DNA from: Hibiscus mutabilis
Taxonomy: Eukaryota; Streptophyta; Magnoliopsida; Malvales; Malvaceae
Assembly: GCA_019671005.1 (NCBI GenBank)
Contig: JAGYYJ010000105.1
Coordinates: forward strand, 32,722 to 96,721
Reading direction: 5' to 3'
Length of the DNA: 64,000 nucleotides
Both the position numbers and the translations under genes were made by a program. The notes beneath the pieces are model-generated. The model made no database searches and had not been told where the DNA came from. It saw nothing but the letters and a program-made list of their open reading frames with translations. Shown piece after piece: positions 37,045-47,879 of this stretch (its first letter is position 1; each line of letters starts with the position of its first letter).

Positions 37045-40000
37045 CGTGCAAAGAAAGGTATGAATCTTACTTTGGTTTGTTATGAGGTTAATTTAGCTTC
37101 AGTACCTAGAAACACTTTGTGGTTAGATTCTGGTGCTACTGCTCACATAAGTGTTTCTATACAGGGTTGCTTGAGCTACTGAAAGCCAAGTGATGGTGAA
37201 AGAAACATATTTGTGGGCGATAGAAAATCGGTCGAAGTGGAAGCAATTGGGCATTTTAGGTTGTTATTAGGAACTGGTTTTTATTTGGATTTGAAAGACA
37301 CTTTTGTTGTTCCGTCTTTTAGGCGGAATTTAGTTTCAGTTTCTTTGTTGGACAAATTTGGTTATTATTGTTCATTTGGAAACAATCAGTTTACTTTGTC
37401 TTTAAATTCAAGTATTGTTGGAACTGGTTATTTAAATGCTTATGACAACCTTTATTTGTTAGATACAATTGCATCCTATAACGAAACCTTGCATGTGGAA
37501 TCACGTGGTACTAAGCGAAAATTAAATAAAGAAAATTCAGCATCATTATGGCATAAACGCTTAGGTCATATATCAAAGTGTAGGATTGAGCGTCTTGTGT
37601 CTAATGGTATTTTAGAGTCTCTTAACTTCACAGACTTTAATGTTTGTGTTGATTGCATCAAGGGAAAGCATACCAAAACTAAGAGATTAGGTGTCAATCG
37701 TTCTACAAACGTCTTAGAATTAATTCATACTAATATTTGTGGGTCATTCCCTACGACATCTTGGAATGGTCAACAATATTTCATAACATTCATAGACGAT
37801 TACTCACGTTATGGGTACGTATATCTCATTCATGAAAAATCGTAGTCTTTGGACGTGTTCAAATCCTATAAAGCTGAAGTTGAGAATCAACTCAACAAAA
37901 AGATTAAGAAAGTTCGATCTGATCGTGGTGGTAAATACTACGGTAGATATGATGGATCAGATGAACAACGTTCAGGACCATTTGCAAAGTTCCTAGAGGA
38001 ATGTGGTATTGTCCCACAGTACACCATGCCAGGATCACCTAGTATGAATGGTGTTGCTGAGAGACATAATATGACTCTTAAGGATATCGTAAGAAGTATG
38101 ATTGCTCATTCCACCTTACCTGAGTCACTCTGGGGAGAAGCATTAAAGACAGCAACGTACATTCTGAATAGAGTACCCACTAAAGCAGCTGAAAAGACAC
38201 CTTATGAGCTTTGGGTGGGTAAAAAACCCACTCTAAAGCATTTTTCACATTTGGGAATGTCCGGCCGAGGCAAGGTCTTATAGGCCACATGAAAAGAAAT
38301 TGGACTCTAAAATAGTAAGCAGTTACTTTATTGGTTATTCTGAGCGATCTAGGGGCTATAAATTTTATGATCCCATAATTAAAAATATTTTTGAGACGAG
38401 AACTGCAACATTTTTTGAGGATGTTGAGTTTGGAGGGAGAAATAAGGTTAGGGATATTGTTTTTGAGGAGGAATTGAATTTTAACCCAGTTCCTACTATC
38501 ACTTTTGATAATGTTCAAGTTTATATACCGATCATCAATCAAGAAGTGAATTCGGAACCTCAACAAGACAATGTTGAACAGCTTCCTCCTATTCAAGATG
38601 AGGTAATTGTTCTAGAAGAACAAACTCAACAACCTCAAGAACAAGTGCCATTAAGGAGATCCACAGGAGAAAGGAGAAACGCTATTCCGGATGATATATT
38701 GTGTTTCTCCAAGAAAATGAGGATGGCAATGGAATGCTGGAAGATGATCTGATCAACTTTCATCAGGCCATGCAAAGTATTAACTCTCAAAAGTGGATTG
38801 ATGCGATGCAAGAAGAGTATAAATCCATGCAAGACAATAAAGTTTGGAAACTTGTCCCATTACCTGAAGGTACAAAACCAATTGGTTGTAAATGGATTTT
38901 TAAAACCAAGAGGGATGCAAATGGTAATGTGAAGAGGTATAAGGCACGTCTTGTAGCTAAAGGTTATACTAAAAAAGAAGGCATTGATTTTCAGAGACTT
39001 TCTCTCCGGTTTCATCGAAAGACTCATTTAGGATAATCATGGCACTTGTAGCTCATTTTGATCTTGAGTTACATCAGATGGATGTTAAGACTGCGTTTCT
39101 CAATGGAGACATTGAAGAAACAATTTATATAGTGCAACCAGAAAACTTTGAGTTGAGAGACCCAAAGAATATAGTTTGCAAATTAACAAAATCCATATAT
39201 GGACTCAAACAAGCTTCTCGTCAATGGTATCACAAATTTCATCAAGTAATTGTCTCGTTCGGTTTTAAGATGAATATTGTTGATGATTGCGTGTATCACA
39301 AGTTTAGTGGGAGTAAGTACATATTATTAGTTTTATATGTCGATGACATTTTGCTTGCCACGAATGATATAGGCTTACTGCACGAAACCAAGAGATTTCT
39401 ATCTAAGCATTTTGAAATGAAAGATCTTGGGAACGCTTCTTTTGTTTTAGGAATTCAGATACATTGAGATCGATCTCAGGGTATTCTTGGATTGTCACAA
39501 AAGAACTATATCGATAAAGTACTTAAAAGGTTTGGCATGCAAAATAGTAAACCAATAGACACCCATGTCACTAAAGGAGACAAGTTTTGTCTTGCCCAAT
39601 GCCCTAAAAGTAATCTTGAAATTCAAGAAATGCATAAGATTCCTTATACATCAGCTATTGGGAGTCTAATGTATGCTCAGGTATGTACGCGTCCGGATAT
39701 TGCGTACATTGTTGGGATGTTAGGCATATACTCAAGCAACCCTAGTATGGACCATTGGAAAGCAGCCAAGAGGGTTATGAGGTATCTTCAGAGAACACAA
39801 TATTATATGCTCACATACAGGAAATCAGATCATTTGGAGGTCATAGGGTATACGGTTTATGATTTTGCTGGATGCCAAGATAGCAAAAAATCTACATCAG
39901 GCTATATTTATCTGTTAGCTGGTGGAGCTATATTATGGAAAAGTGCCAAAACAAACACTTGTAGCTTCCTCCACTATGGCAGCAGAATTTGTAGCATGCT

Positions 40001-40328
40001 ACGAGGCATCAAATCATGGAATATGGCTGCGAAATTTTATCGCTGGGCTGCGTATTTTGGAGAATATAGAAAGACCACTTAAATTATTTTGTGACAATAA
40101 ATCAGAGTGTTGTATTCCAACAACAATAGGAGCTCGTCTAAGTCAAAGCACATTGACATAAAATTCCTAGTTGTGAAAGAAAGAGTGCAAAGTGGACAAA
40201 TATCCATAGAACACATTGGGACAAACTCTATGATAGTGGATCTGCTCACAAAAGGTTTACCACCTAAGGTCTTTCATGAGCACACTGCTCATATGGGTGT
40301 TACATCATTTAAGGATATTATTGTTTGA
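37045..40328 (+). pseudogene. copia pol (protease, integrase, reverse transcriptase, RNase H), broken
   Basis: Protease is marked by LWLDSGATAHIS (about 37120-37155). A GAG-pre-integrase zinc region has SLWHKRLGHIS (about 37540-37575), and the integrase core has FIDDYSRYGYVY and ending motif SPSMNGVAERHN. Reverse transcriptase begins near WIDAMQEEYKSM and holds the catalytic YVDDIL (near 39336). RNase H is marked by CDNKSE (about 40092). Breaks are a stop near 37180, a TAG at 37843-37845, frame changes near 38275, 38740, 38985 and 39950, and a stop at 39465-39467. No full polyprotein can be made. Confidence 0.92.
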
Positions 40329-40727
40329 GTGGGAGTTTTTTATTTGTTCACTTTATGTTTATGTTTATTTTCAGACATTTATGTATTTGGTTATTTTCTG
40401 ATCAGAAATAAAGTATTCAGTTTATTCACTCTTTTCTTATTTGGATAAGGACCTCACTTATGTTTAAAGAGGACCAGTTGGAAATAAGCATGTTCGGTTC
40501 ACATTTACATGTAATTTCCATGCTACGCATCCATGGTTGATCTATGTCATTTGATTATGTTTGTATTCGTGACCATTGATGGGTCCAGTCATGATTGATA
40601 TGGCGAAGACCGCTTTGATCCTATATGGATATAATTGATGGACGAGATTGTTATAGAATACCTATTACATGATAGCAAATTTTTGAGCTCATAAGGTCGT
40701 ACATTTGTCAGGAAACATATGTTGCCC

Positions 40728-40738
40728 AAGTGGGAGAT
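40728..40738 (+). promoter_or_regulatory. polypurine tract of copia element
   Basis: AAGTGGGAGAT lies directly before the 3' LTR, the expected site for plus-strand priming. Confidence 0.8.
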
Positions 40739-41183
40739 TGTTGGATTAAAATTCGATAATAGTGGGCACATATGTATAATGTACGTTGCTATTATAAAGT
40801 TTAACACGTAATTAAGTGACCAATTATGTTACACGTGTTATAGGTATTAAATTGTCATGAAATTAAAAGTGTAGATACCATAAGTTAGATTTATAGCTCA
40901 ATGAGGGGCAGAGTTGTAAATATTAATAAATTGTTTTAATTCAGTTTATATAAAAAGGTAGTGGTCCCCGAGATATAGGTTAACTTGCATATATCTTTTC
41001 CCCGTCTGAGAGTTGTGTGGCAAGAGGTAATCTATCATCTCGGAAGATCAAACCCTCTCTGAAAAATCTCCATCGATGGATTCAGGTACGCTTCCGCAAA
41101 TCTAGTTTTTATTCTTAATAATTTGACATACATATAGATCTTGGGTTTATATTCGTATTGAATATATATTTTGGTTTCTAACA
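40739..41183 (+). repeat. 3' LTR of copia element
   Basis: 445 bases starting TGTTGGATT and ending TCTAACA, followed by the target duplication CAGCC. Confidence 0.96.
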
Positions 41184-42039
41184 CAGCCGTCCTGGATGTA
41201 TGGGATTCAGACAATAGAGAAGAAGCCATAGCTCCAGGAGTAGTGGATTGTTCCCACTCCACTCGTATATTCCCGGCACCTCAAAACATAAATTCAACCA
41301 CCTCATCGGCATCAGCATCATCTAGCTTTTGTTTATAGATAGAGAGATTAATCATCATATATTTATATATATATGTGTGTATATATATACGTACTGAAAG
41401 CCACATTTTGCCCCAAGAAGGAATGAAGGTGGCGCCACCATGGCTGAGAATCCAATTCCTTACATTCTCCATTGCACCATCCCCACCGTCCTTTGTTTCT
41501 CCGAGCAATCTTAGGGTGACGTAGGAGAGTGTTGTCCCAAACATTGTGCTCTCCCCTTCTATGTGTAATCCCCATCCTCCATCTTCATTCTGTTCAAGGA
41601 CAGAATCACGATTAGGCGGTGGTAGGGACCAAGTTGTTTAACTTTAAAGTTTATAGGGATCTAATAAGCATTTAACCTAAAGTTTGAGGACAAAGTTTAA
41701 TTTAACAAGTATTGAAATTTATAGATACCAAAAATCCAAAATTATTAATAAACAGAAATCTTAGGAGATTTTGTTCCACCTATTAAACCTTTCATTTATC
41801 ATTTTCTATATCATCGAGACTAGCCATTCTTATGAAAACACACACATTATACACATATAGGTCAAATTATTGTTTTAATCCCTATATTATATGTCTAAAT
41901 TTGGGGTTTAATCATTGTACTTTTCCTTATAAGGGAAGTAGATAGGAATTGTCCAAAGATTAAACCTGAAACTCGTATTAACCGAAAACTTACTATAAAC
42001 TCCTCTTCACTCCACTCGTTTCAAGTAGTCATTGTACTT

Positions 42040-42540
42040 TAATTTGATACACTTTCTTAATGTTATTAGGTTAGATGGGTCGGGTTTTTGGTAGACTCTC
42101 ACCCAGTCCAAAAATTTAACACCATCACTCGAATTCGATACGACATTTTATGATGTTTTACCCGCTCGAATTCGACCTAAATTTTAGGGTGAAAACCTAA
42201 ACTCGACCCGAAAAGAATATTTTTTATTTTTATTTGATAAAATAGGGAGTTAATTAAAAAATACAAATAGAGATAGAATATTATAATAATTATTTTATTT
42301 TTATTAGACAAAATAAAGAGATAATTGAAAAAATGTATAAAGAGGGGCATTGTAGCAATTATACCAACATATTTATAATAAAATTAAATTATTATTTCGG
42401 ATCGGGTCGGTTATTTTTCACTATAAACCCAAATTCAACCCGACCTCATCATAAAAAACTCGATCCAAATCTAAAATTTTCTTTAAGAAAACTTAACCCT
42501 ATAAGGTCGAGTTGAAACCTTTCGGGTCTGGATCAAGTCC
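42040..42540. repeat. CGGGTCGG-type dispersed repeat in cyclase intron 3
   Basis: Words such as GGGTCGGGTT, GGATCGGGTCGGTTA and AACCCGACC recur. They recall the TTCGGTTCGGG array at 55.1-56.1 kb, but here they are more diverged. No coding potential. Confidence 0.45.
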
Positions 42541-42778
42541 CTAAGGTCAGCTAGAACACTAGCTTTGATTTCTTATTTAAAACACTATTTTAACTTATCA
42601 TGCTATCAATTTCTTTTAATGATAGAAGGAATGTTTTCAAGAAAAAGTTAATGATATTAATTATTGCTATTAATGAACGACATTATAAAAATAGAGAGAT
42701 CTAATCATACAAGATTAGAATATAGGGATTCAATCCTAAACATGAAAGCTACACTTTAACCATATGTAACCTCAACTA

Positions 42779-43475
42779 AAAGAATAAGTGTATTGGTTGT
42801 CGACCATCGAGTCTAATATTTTTTTTGTAACTCAGAGAGCGCCGCAATTCTCTTCTGCTGTTGTCTCCTTAGCCAGTGATTGGTTACCAGTCTTAGTATT
42901 GGTTATCGACCACCGAGTTTAATATTTTTTTTGATTTTTTCTTCATATTTTTAATAAGAATCTCTGCTTTTGTAGTACATTTTTTCTTCGCCTTTGTGGC
43001 ACGCTTTTCTTTATTTTTGTGGTTTCGTTTCATCTGTCGTTTTATCATGATTTTAGCATACCTTAGCAGTCGTTTGGTGCTCGCACGTATATTTTAATGG
43101 CACTAATTTCTGATTATGATTCTGTCGGTGATCATAGAAAGTTAGATCCCCACTCGGATGATGGTTGTTTGTTGATATAATCAGTCCTGGGTAGCGGAAT
43201 ATTCTGCCTGATAGTTTGGGTCCTCACCACTCCTTTTTCAAGCCCCATTATACGTCTCGATTAGACAGAGACAAGGACATTCAAGAAGGTTTATAGATTT
43301 TTGATGGTATGTTATTCTCTATGAAAATATTCACTTATTCTTTGTACTTTTAGGTTTGTTAAAAAAATTGAGGATTAGCCCCTATTATTCTCCTTTCTAT
43401 ATAAGTTGTATTTGTGATATTTTATAGTTTTTTAATAAAAATTCAGTCAACGATATAAAAAAAGAATAAGTGTAT
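42779..43475 (+). mobile_element. retroposon-like insertion with 15-bp target duplication
   Basis: The 15-base sequence AAAGAATAAGTGTAT occurs at 42779-42793 and 43461-43475. The 667 bases between them end in a short A-rich tail (ACGATATAAAA). A long target duplication with an A-rich 3' end is typical of LINE-type target-primed insertion, for a LINE fragment or processed transcript. The internal sequence is T-rich; two related words (GGTTGTCGACCATCGAG and GGTTATCGACCACCGAG) lie about 105 bases apart. I do not recognise the source. It sits in intron 3 of the cyclase pseudogene. Confidence 0.8.
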
Positions 43476-44184
43476 ACCAACAAAAGAATATATGTTCTTA
43501 GGATAAACAAACAAAGCAGGAAGACAAAACCTGATGGTTGTGTAGATAGCGGCTTAACTCCTGTCGATGATTGGAGGCAGAATTATATCTAAAGCTCCGG
43601 TGACAAACAACCCAATCACCTACCATATATTCCAACAATGACTTAAATTAATTAGAAAATCATCACACATTAAATGATTACAAATCAGTAGACCAATTGA
43701 TAGAGATAAGTTTCGTTATAAATAAAAAAGAATATATTTTACATCCATATGACTTAAACCCTCTTTTTTATATCACAAGTTTATGAAAAGGATGTTATGT
43801 TATGGATCGCACTTTATTTTCCATGAAGTAATATTTTAAGTGTTAGGGTTATCTTCTAAAATGAAAAGCTTGGGTTCTTTCAGCAGATAAGTTAATGGGA
43901 TGGTCGGAATATTGATCTTAATTAATCAAATTAAACACATTTAATCAAATTGAGTTTATTCAATAATTTGATATATATATATATAAAAGAGTTTTTAAGT
44001 TTTATATTTTACTGGATCGTTAGATAAATGAAATAGATGACTAGGAATAATAATAGAATATATGAAGACTATCACTTAAAAAGTAAGGAGTTAATCTCAC
44101 CCATTCATTTCACACATCCAATGATCCAAAAAAAAACATGTAAAACTCATAGTTCTACATTATGTGTAAGTGGATTCTAACCAT

Positions 44185-44492
44185 GGGCGGATCCTTTAAG
44201 GGACCAGTGAGGTCATGACCCTCAAAATTTTAGGAAATTCGATTTTGCCCTTAAAATTTTTGAAAATTTTAATTTTACCCCCTTAAGATTTTTAAAAATT
44301 TATATTAACCTTCAAAATTTTGAATATTTTTAATCAATTTCCCTCTCAAATTTTTAATTTTTTTGTTAAATCTCTCAAAATTATTAAAAATTTCAGTTAA
44401 ACCCTCAATTTTTTTAAGATTTTCTTTTGAGCCTCCAAATCTTTAAAAATTTTAAGTTGCCCCCTCAAACTTTTAATCCAAGTTCCGTCACT
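44185..44492. repeat. dispersed AT-rich repeat, copy 1 (cyclase intron 2)
   Basis: Begins around GGGCGGATCC and consists of repeated CCCTCAAAATTTT-like units, ending near TTCCGTCACTGATCC. A diverged relative is at 57121-57395, beginning GGGGCGTAA. Probably an old non-autonomous transposon; the family cannot be named here. Confidence 0.55.
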
Positions 44493-46244
44493 GATCCTAA
44501 CTCTCTCTCTATATATATACGTAAAGGACTAGAAATATCGAATTAGAGTAGAATAGAGGGATTAAATCTACCAAGAACACATAGTGGAGGGACCTTCTAT
44601 AGAATATGACCAACAAGAAAACGAAGTAAACTATGAAGTTAGCAAATATGTACCAATCCCGGTAGAAGGAACAAAGGGCCGCCATAATCAGCAGGCCAGA
44701 ATCCATCTTCAGCTTGCAAAGTTGAATAGAATCTGAGAGCTCTTCTTAATGCAATCCTCACCGTGTCGTCGGTTCCAGAATCGTTGTCCTTAGCAGCAGG
44801 AAGCAGCTTCGTTCCATCGCCTGCCGCCGATGGATTCTCCCTCGCAAACTATACCACAAACAACAACTACATACATTAGAACGAAGATGAAGAAAAAAAA
44901 AGCAAAACATTTAGTATACGTACCTGAAATCTCATTAGAAGATCAGAGCTTTGTTTGGTTCGAAAACGATTGTTGGTGAAGTGGTTCCGAGCCATTTCGA
45001 CTCGAGCTCGGTCTTGCGGCGAACCGAGGTTAGGGTCGAACTCCCAGTACTGTCTGCCGGTGTTGTTGTTCACGCTTTTGAGTCCATGTTCGTTACCTTG
45101 AGAGAGCTTAAGTTTCCACATTTTTTTTACTTTGCTTAGCAAAGCACTTAGCAGGTTGATGGTGTTATTGACCAACAAACTAAAGACTTGCTAATTCGAA
45201 TGCAAATTAATAGGGTTTTATTCAATCAGGGCCCACCCTAATAGCATTTTAATCTGGTTGTAGAAAATTCTATTTTTCAGGAATATTTCTGTATTTAGTA
45301 TTACTATTAATTCAGACGTTGTGTGTTCAAATGGAATTAAATATGTAATGTTCTCTAAAATGATTATAATTAGTTAGGGTTGTAGCACTAACACATTTGG
45401 TAATGTAGAATATTTAATATTATAGGTATGTAATAATGAGTTATATTTTGATACATGACACAGCGCTTTATATTTAAGCTATAAAATTTAAAAATTTAAA
45501 TCCCTAGCCCTAATACTTTAAAACTTAAACCCTAAGCCCTAAACTTTAAATTCTAATTATAAACCTTAAATTATACCCCTACAACCTAACTCCTTGAACC
45601 CTAAACTACAAACTAAATCTCTAAACCCTAGAATTGGAAAGCTTGTGTAAAGTTTACACAAGTGTGTATATCAAAATATTTTCATGTAAGAATATGTTAT
45701 GCAATTCTTTTTTAAGTCTAATTATGAGTTTTATTAAGGAGTTAAGTCCTTTTGTTTTAGTCCTCTATATAAAAATTATAAAGTTACTTCAAATAAATAA
45801 TAGTGTAAAAATTATTGATTTGAACATCAATAATTTAACAATTTATAAAAAAAAATTAGAGAAAATATTTCATGTACCGATGGTAGAAATTTTTAATTTT
45901 AACATGTGTCTTAGATTTAGGGTTTAATGTTTTGGTTTAGGGTTTAAAGTTTAGATGTTTAGGGGTTTTGAATTTATGTGTTGTGGTTAGAATTTAGAGT
46001 TTAGTATTAGAATTTAGAGTTTAGAGGTTAAAGTTTAGGTTTTAAGGTAATATGTTGGAGATTTATGTTTTAACTTATAACACTAAATTTTAATATGACC
46101 CCTAAATTCTAAACACCTAAATATAAAACCTTAAATCTACAACAGTTGTGGAAACTAAAAATTTTCACCGCCAGTGTATTGTAAATTATCCATAAAAATT
46201 ATTATACGATTTAATGTAAAATCATATTTCACATCATATGGTTA

Positions 46245-46249
<5 letters not shown>

Positions 46250-46277
<28 letters not shown>
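46250..46277. repeat. (TA)n microsatellite
   Basis: An uninterrupted TA run is seen directly. Confidence 0.9.
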
Positions 46278-46282
<5 letters not shown>

Positions 46283-47189
46283 TTTCCCTTTTATCATGTA
46301 GTTATCGTTTGCATTCTCCATTGTCTCTATTTAGAAGTAGATCAAAGGTCACGTTGCAAAGAATAAATAGTTATAATATTTCCATTCAAACAATAACAAA
46401 AGAGTAAGTTAATAATGTTAATTCAATATCTTTTGGAGACGAGATCAATCACTATCACTGCCAAGAGAAATACGTGTTTAGTATATATTATCTTTTTAAT
46501 AATCATACATATACAAATAATTGAAATTAAGAAATAGAGCTGTATTATTTTTAAAGATTTGGGTTCAATTATTTTATTTTACAAGATATGTGTATATTGT
46601 CAAAAAGTTAAAGAATATGTATAAATAGAAATTATTTTGTAATTATCTTAAAGACTATTAAAAAGAGAAATAGAGCTGTATTATTATCTCAAATATATAG
46701 AGCAAGAAAGTGAAGGGGTACGTACATATTAATTAACATCTGCACTTTTTTATTTAATTGGCAATCCAAAATGAATGCGAAAGAAGATATTATAGTGCAA
46801 GAGAGTTTAATTATTAGGACGAGTTTAACGTGCGACATAGTTCGGTACGATTACGGTATCAAAAATATTATAAAACACTAAATTTAAAATTAAAAATGTT
46901 ATACTTTTTGATAATATTTTAAGTTGGTAGTTAAGAATCAAAACTTAGCTTCGAATATCGATACTTATCACTTTTAATAATATTATAAGTTTTTGTAAGT
47001 ATCGAAATTTATCTTTAAATATCGGTACTGTCGTGAAATACTAACCTAATATGTTATAAAAATGTAATATTTTTTATTTTAAATTTTATAACTTTTTTGA
47101 TTGATGTTGTACAATAGCCGCGCAGCAGACTTACCGCAATTATTAAGATGAATAAATAAAACAAAGAAACAAAACAGAATATTTGTATA

Positions 47190-47275
47190 GATGGCAGCGG
47201 ATCTCTCCCCTCGATGCTCTGAGACCAAAATTGTATCTATATGCTCCGCTCGCAAACAACACAGTAACCTACCAA
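47190..47275 (-). pseudogene. stray remnant of oxidosqualene cyclase exon 3
   Basis: The reverse complement aligns along its whole length with exon 3 of the cyclase at 43531-43619. Shared stretches include GTGTTGTTTG/GGTTGTTTG, GGAGC, TAGATA, CATCGA and CCGCT..TCTA, and a TAG splice acceptor precedes it at the same place. Its reading frame is broken. It lies on the same strand, 3.6 kb upstream, so it is probably the last visible piece of a second, tandem cyclase. Confidence 0.75.
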
Positions 47276-47879
47276 ATAATTCGGACTATAATAAAATTCA
47301 AAATGATTTAGAATGTTCAAGAATTTAAGATCTTATAAAAAAATTTAAGATTTTATTTTTTTAAAAAAATTAAGACCTTTTAAGTAAATATATATGGCTA
47401 GTTGGTCAAAGTACTCATTTTTATTCTTTTATTTCTTATAAGTTATAAATTCTAGATTTATTAGGAACATTATCCTTTTTTTTCTCTTATAGTCCACTTC
47501 TCCAAATAAGATTAGGATTAAAATTTGTCAAAAAAAAATTAATACCTCAATCTTCGTCAATTCTGTCAACTCATTGATTTTTATAGTTAATATTTTAATA
47601 CATTAAATTATTAAATTTTTAATATTGGAGGTAAAAATACAAAAACAAAACGTGAAATTTGCAGCTTCTTCAAACACAAAAGTTCAAAGAAATAATACAG
47701 TGGATTTTTAAAATAAAAAAGAAAGAAAAGAAGCAGATAATAGAATACAACAAAGCATCCTTCCATTGGAAAGACAGGCCAGCTAACAACTTGCGGCCTT
47801 CCATAAAATCTCATATAAATTCTAAACAGAGAGGAAGTGCAAGTTTTAAGATTCCGATCACCTTGTTTCTTCGACCGGT

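Larger units (their letters stand above)
34736..41188 (+). mobile_element. complete Ty1-copia LTR retrotransposon inserted in cyclase exon 5
   Basis: Two LTRs (34741-35183 and 40739-41183) flank a gag-pol region on the plus strand, opposite to the host gene. The target duplication CAGCC is seen at 34736-34740 and 41184-41188, and joining the flanks across it continues the cyclase frame. A primer-binding site like initiator-Met tRNA (TGGCATCAGAG) follows the 5' LTR, and a purine tract (AAGTGGGAGAT) precedes the 3' LTR. Protease, integrase, reverse transcriptase and RNase H come in the order expected for copia (integrase before RT). Several stops and frame changes make it non-autonomous. By eye the LTRs differ at about 20 positions. 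Confidence 0.97.
30823..45121 (-). pseudogene. oxidosqualene cyclase (triterpene synthase), disrupted
   Basis: Cyclises 2,3-oxidosqualene to a triterpene or sterol skeleton at the ER. Sixteen minus-strand exons are present: 44924-45121, 44654-44848, 43531-43619, 41395-41589, 41184-41279 plus 34577-34735 (one exon split by a transposon), 34095-34283, 33703-33816, 33051-33173, 32831-32953, 32655-32757, 32501-32557, 32348-32394, 32083-32226, 31743-31920, 31475-31639 and 30823-30942. Family marks are MWKLK at the start, GRQYWEFDPN, DGFWPADYGGPLFLLPG, NEDGGWGLHIEGES, the catalytic-acid motif SDCTAEGLK, NNNGGFASYELTRSY, and ENGDFPQ near the C-terminus. Lesions are a one-base loss in exon 3 (89 instead of 90 bases), a copia insertion in exon 5, a TAG at 32918-32920 in exon 9, and one extra T in exon 10. 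Undisturbed exon lengths would total about 764 codons, normal for the family. LWCHSR replaces the usual MWCYCR/MWCHCR motif, so product type cannot be inferred. Confidence 0.95.
45122..47879. other. AT-rich intergenic DNA with repeats and a cyclase fragment
   Basis: Between the cyclase start and the kinase stop lie degenerate TTTAGGG-like patches (about 45480-45620 and 45900-46130), a (TA)n run near 46250-46277 and an isolated cyclase exon remnant near 47190-47275. No functional gene was seen. Confidence 0.6.

Noticed and set aside
45122..45178. Upstream in-frame start for the cyclase, adding MLVNNTINLLSALLSKVKK
   Set aside because: The family N-terminus is MWKLK, which begins at 45121; the extension has no family support.
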